A program made the position numbers and the translations under genes. Below are positions 29,258 through 32,166 of a stretch of 32,166 nt of DNA, piece by piece (positions within the stretch are counted from its first letter, which is position 1; each line of letters opens with the position of its first letter). Below the pieces are notes generated by a model. The model saw nothing but the letters and a program-made list of their open reading frames with translations, did no database searches and had not been told where the DNA came from. Source of the stretch: Deltaproteobacteria bacterium (GTDB lineage: Bacteria; JAUYMQ01); contig JAUYMQ010000100.1 of assembly GCA_030698575.1 (NCBI GenBank), positions 1-32,166 of the forward strand, written 5' to 3'.

Positions 29258-30667
29258 GTGAGGCGCCTTGAACGAATACTCAGCGCAACCGCATTCGGGG
29301 CGCTGCTGACGATTTTGCTTCCCGTAGCGGCGCTGGCCCAGGAAGAGGCTGTGGTGGACAGCGGTGACACGGCGTGGATTCTCACCTCGTCGGCGCTCGT
29401 TCTGATGATGACCGTTCCCGGCCTGGCCTTCTTTTACGGCGGCCTGGTCCGGGGAAAGAACGTGCTCTCGACGCTCATGCACAGCTTCGTGATGATGGGT
29501 ATTGTGTCGGTATCCTGGATCCTCTGCGGCTACTCGATCGCCTTCGGTCCGGACGTCGCGGGGCTGTTCGGCAACCCGCTGACCCATCTCGGGCTGAAAG
29601 GGATCGGGCCGAATGACGTCTCGGGGTCGATACCGACTTATGCCTTCGTGGTCTTCCAGCTCATGTTCGCGATCATCACGCCGGCGCTCATAAGCGGCGC
29701 CATCGCGGAGCGGATGAAGTTCAAGGCTTACTTGCTCTTCATGATTCTCTGGGCCACGTTCATCTACGCGCCGCTCTGTCACTGGGTGTGGGGCGGCGGC
29801 TGGATCGCCGAGAAGTGGGGAGCCCTGGACTTCGCGGGGGGCACGGTCGTGCACATCTCCTCGGGCGTGAGCGCGCTGGTTGCCGCGATACTGCTCGGCC
29901 GCCGCCGTGGCCACGGTTCCGAGCCCATGCCTCCGCACAATCTCGCCTACTCCGTCCTCGGAGCCGGCCTGCTGTGGGTGGGCTGGTTCGGCTTCAACTC
30001 GGGAAGCGCGCTCGCCTCGAACAGTCTCGCGGCAACGGCGTTCATCACGACGAATACGGCGACCGGCGCCGCGGTGCTCGGATGGATGTTCACAGAGTGG
30101 ATCCACCGCGGCAAGCCGACAATGCTCGGTGTAGCCTCCGGTGCGGTGGCGGGCCTGGTGGCCATTACGCCGGCGGCGGGCTTCGTGAGCCCTATGGCCG
30201 CCATGCTCATCGGAGTCGTTGCGGGCGGTCTGTGCTACGGGGCAGTGAACCTGAAGGCCAGGTTCGGCTATGACGACGCGCTCGACGTGGTTGGCGTGCA
30301 CGGCGTCGGCGGGACCTGGGGAGCTCTGGCGACGGGCGTGTTTGCCTGGACAGCCATGAACGACGGCGGGAGCAACGGGCTCATCCACGGCAATCCGGGC
30401 CTGCTGCTCACCCAGCTCAAGGCGGTCCTGGCTACCTGGATCTTCTGCGGCGTGGGCACCTTCGTGCTGCTGAAGATCACCGACATGATCGTTGGACTCC
30501 GCGTCAACGACGAGGACGAGGTCATGGGGCTCGACATCACACAGCACAGCGAACAGGCCTACACCGGCGCGGGTTTCGGTGGCTCGGTCATGGGCATGGT
30601 GGGCAGCCATCAGCCCAGCGTGGAGAAGCCCGCGGCGCTGGGAATACCTGCCCGCAGCACGCCCTGA
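29258..30667 (+). CDS. amt: Ammonium transporter (Amt family)
   Basis: Signal peptide then DTAWILTSSALVLMMTVPGLAFFYGGLVRGKNVLSTLMHS; GAIAERMKFKAYLLFMILWATFIYAPLCHWVWGGGWI; DFAGGTVVHISSGVSALV; DVVGVHGVGGTWGALATGVFA. GTG start after AGGAGG. Confidence 0.97.
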   Translation: MRRLERILSATAFGALLTILLPVAALAQEEAVVDSGDTAWILTSSALVLMMTVPGLAFFYGGLVRGKNVLSTLMHSFVMMGIVSVSWILCGYSIAFGPDVAGLFGNPLTHLGLKGIGPNDVSGSIPTYAFVVFQLMFAIITPALISGAIAERMKFKAYLLFMILWATFIYAPLCHWVWGGGWIAEKWGALDFAGGTVVHISSGVSALVAAILLGRRRGHGSEPMPPHNLAYSVLGAGLLWVGWFGFNSGSALASNSLAATAFITTNTATGAAVLGWMFTEWIHRGKPTMLGVASGAVAGLVAITPAAGFVSPMAAMLIGVVAGGLCYGAVNLKARFGYDDALDVVGVHGVGGTWGALATGVFAWTAMNDGGSNGLIHGNPGLLLTQLKAVLATWIFCGVGTFVLLKITDMIVGLRVNDEDEVMGLDITQHSEQAYTGAGFGGSVMGMVGSHQPSVEKPAALGIPARSTP

Positions 30668-30823
30668 GGGGCAGTCTGATCCGCTTCGGAGGGGCGGCGA
30701 GCGCAAGGCGCCGTCCCTTCGGTGCATCGACGAAGGCCGATGGAAGCCGGGCGTTTTCAGGCCGGGTGCGCTCTGCCGGAGCGGGATCGGTACCGGCAGC
30801 CCCGGGCCCTCATGGACAGTTGA

Positions 30824-31264
<441 letters not shown>

Positions 31265-31404
31265 GGGAGCGCGGCGGCGCCGGGTTCGAAACGCCGAATG
31301 CCGGCGTGCCACGCCCGGTTTGTATGACAGCGAATAGTGAATTCTCGGCCTGCTCTCCCGGATCGGGACCCGAGTACATTGGATCGAAGAAGGAGAAAAA
31401 GAAG

Positions 31405-32166
31405 ATGACCCCGAAAGAGGTACTCGCGTTTGCCAAGAAGAACAGTGCCGTCATGCTGGATCTCAGGTTCATGGATTTTCCGGGCTTGTGGCAGCATTTC
31501 TCGGTGCCGATCGATGAGCTGAACGAAGGAAGTTTCGAGGATGGTTTCGGTTTCGATGGTTCCAGCATCCGGGGCTGGCAGCCCATTCATGCGAGCGACA
31601 TGCTCGTCGTTCCTGATGGCACGACAGCCGTCATGGACCCGTTCTGCCAGCATCCCACGCTCACGATGATCTGCGACATCGTCGACCCGATCACCCGCGA
31701 GAGGTACTCGCGTGACCCGCGCAACATCGCCCAGAAGGCCGAGGCCTACGTCCGGTCGACGGGAATCGCCGACACGATCTACTTCGGCCCCGAGGCCGAG
31801 TTTTTCATCCTGAACGACGTCCGCTTTGCGAACAGTCCCGAGCACGCCTTCTATTACATCGATTCGATCGAGGCGAACTGGAACACCGGGAAGGACGAGA
31901 AGCCTAACCTCGGCTACAAGCCCCGCTACAAGGAAGGCTATTTCCCGGTTCCCCCGATGGACCGCTTCCAGGACTTGCGCACAGAGATGGTGCTCGAGAT
32001 GCAGAAGGTCGGGATCGTTGTCGAGGCGCAGCATCACGAAGTAGCGACGGCCGGCCAGGCCGAAATCGACATGAAGTTCTCGCCCCTCACGAAAATGGCC
32101 GACTACCTCATGTGGTACAAGTACTGTATCAAGATGGTGGCCTTCCGCCACAACATGACTGTCACC
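31405..32166 (+). CDS. glnA: Glutamine synthetase type I (3' end truncated by the window)
   Basis: MTPKEVLAFAKKNSAVMLDLRFMDFPGLWQHFSVP...FGFDGSSIRGWQPIHASDMLVVPD...DTIYFGPEAEFFILNDVRF...EAQHHEVATAGQAEIDMKFSPLTKMADYLMWYKYCIK; open to the window end, absent from the supplied ORF track. Confidence 0.97.
   Translation, partial: MTPKEVLAFAKKNSAVMLDLRFMDFPGLWQHFSVPIDELNEGSFEDGFGFDGSSIRGWQPIHASDMLVVPDGTTAVMDPFCQHPTLTMICDIVDPITRERYSRDPRNIAQKAEAYVRSTGIADTIYFGPEAEFFILNDVRFANSPEHAFYYIDSIEANWNTGKDEKPNLGYKPRYKEGYFPVPPMDRFQDLRTEMVLEMQKVGIVVEAQHHEVATAGQAEIDMKFSPLTKMADYLMWYKYCIKMVAFRHNMTVT

Noticed and set aside
31265-31404. Sigma-54 promoter ahead of glnA
   Set aside because: The only TGGCACG there is on the minus strand (GTGGCACGCCGGCATTC) and lacks the -12 GC at the required spacing.

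Overview
GC-rich chromosomal window from a Gram-negative-type bacterium; both an inner and an outer membrane are implied by SurA-like and beta-barrel genes. No rRNA, tRNA, CRISPR array, transposase or phage gene was recognised. From left to right: the end of a family-4 glycosyltransferase; an mfd / parvulin lipoprotein / SurA-like / pdxA run; a small acidic orphan protein; a membrane orphan protein; uvrA; an exported orphan protein; a TPR-beta-barrel / FecR-domain / CHASE2-class III cyclase cluster; a CBS-ACT protein; an enoyl-CoA hydratase/isomerase family protein; endonuclease IV (nfo) plus a small overlapping ORF; a membrane trypsin-like protease with an N-terminal zinc ribbon and GYF-like segment; an orphan protein; two lipoprotein-type genes, the first resembling DUF799/GNA1162; a TPR protein with a C-terminal parvulin-like domain lacking both conserved histidines; and a nitrogen cluster (porin, PII, amt, PII, glnA, the last truncated by the window end). 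The best candidates for follow-up are: (i) the nitrogen cluster, where an outer-membrane porin is linked to PII/Amt/glnA and two sigma-54-type -24/-12 elements precede the porin and amt; (ii) the TPR-barrel/FecR/CHASE2-cyclase trio as a possible envelope-to-cyclic-nucleotide signalling unit; (iii) the TPR-degenerate-parvulin fusion; and (iv) the zinc-ribbon/GYF/multi-TM/trypsin protease. All functional proposals are inferred from sequence reading only; no database search was run.
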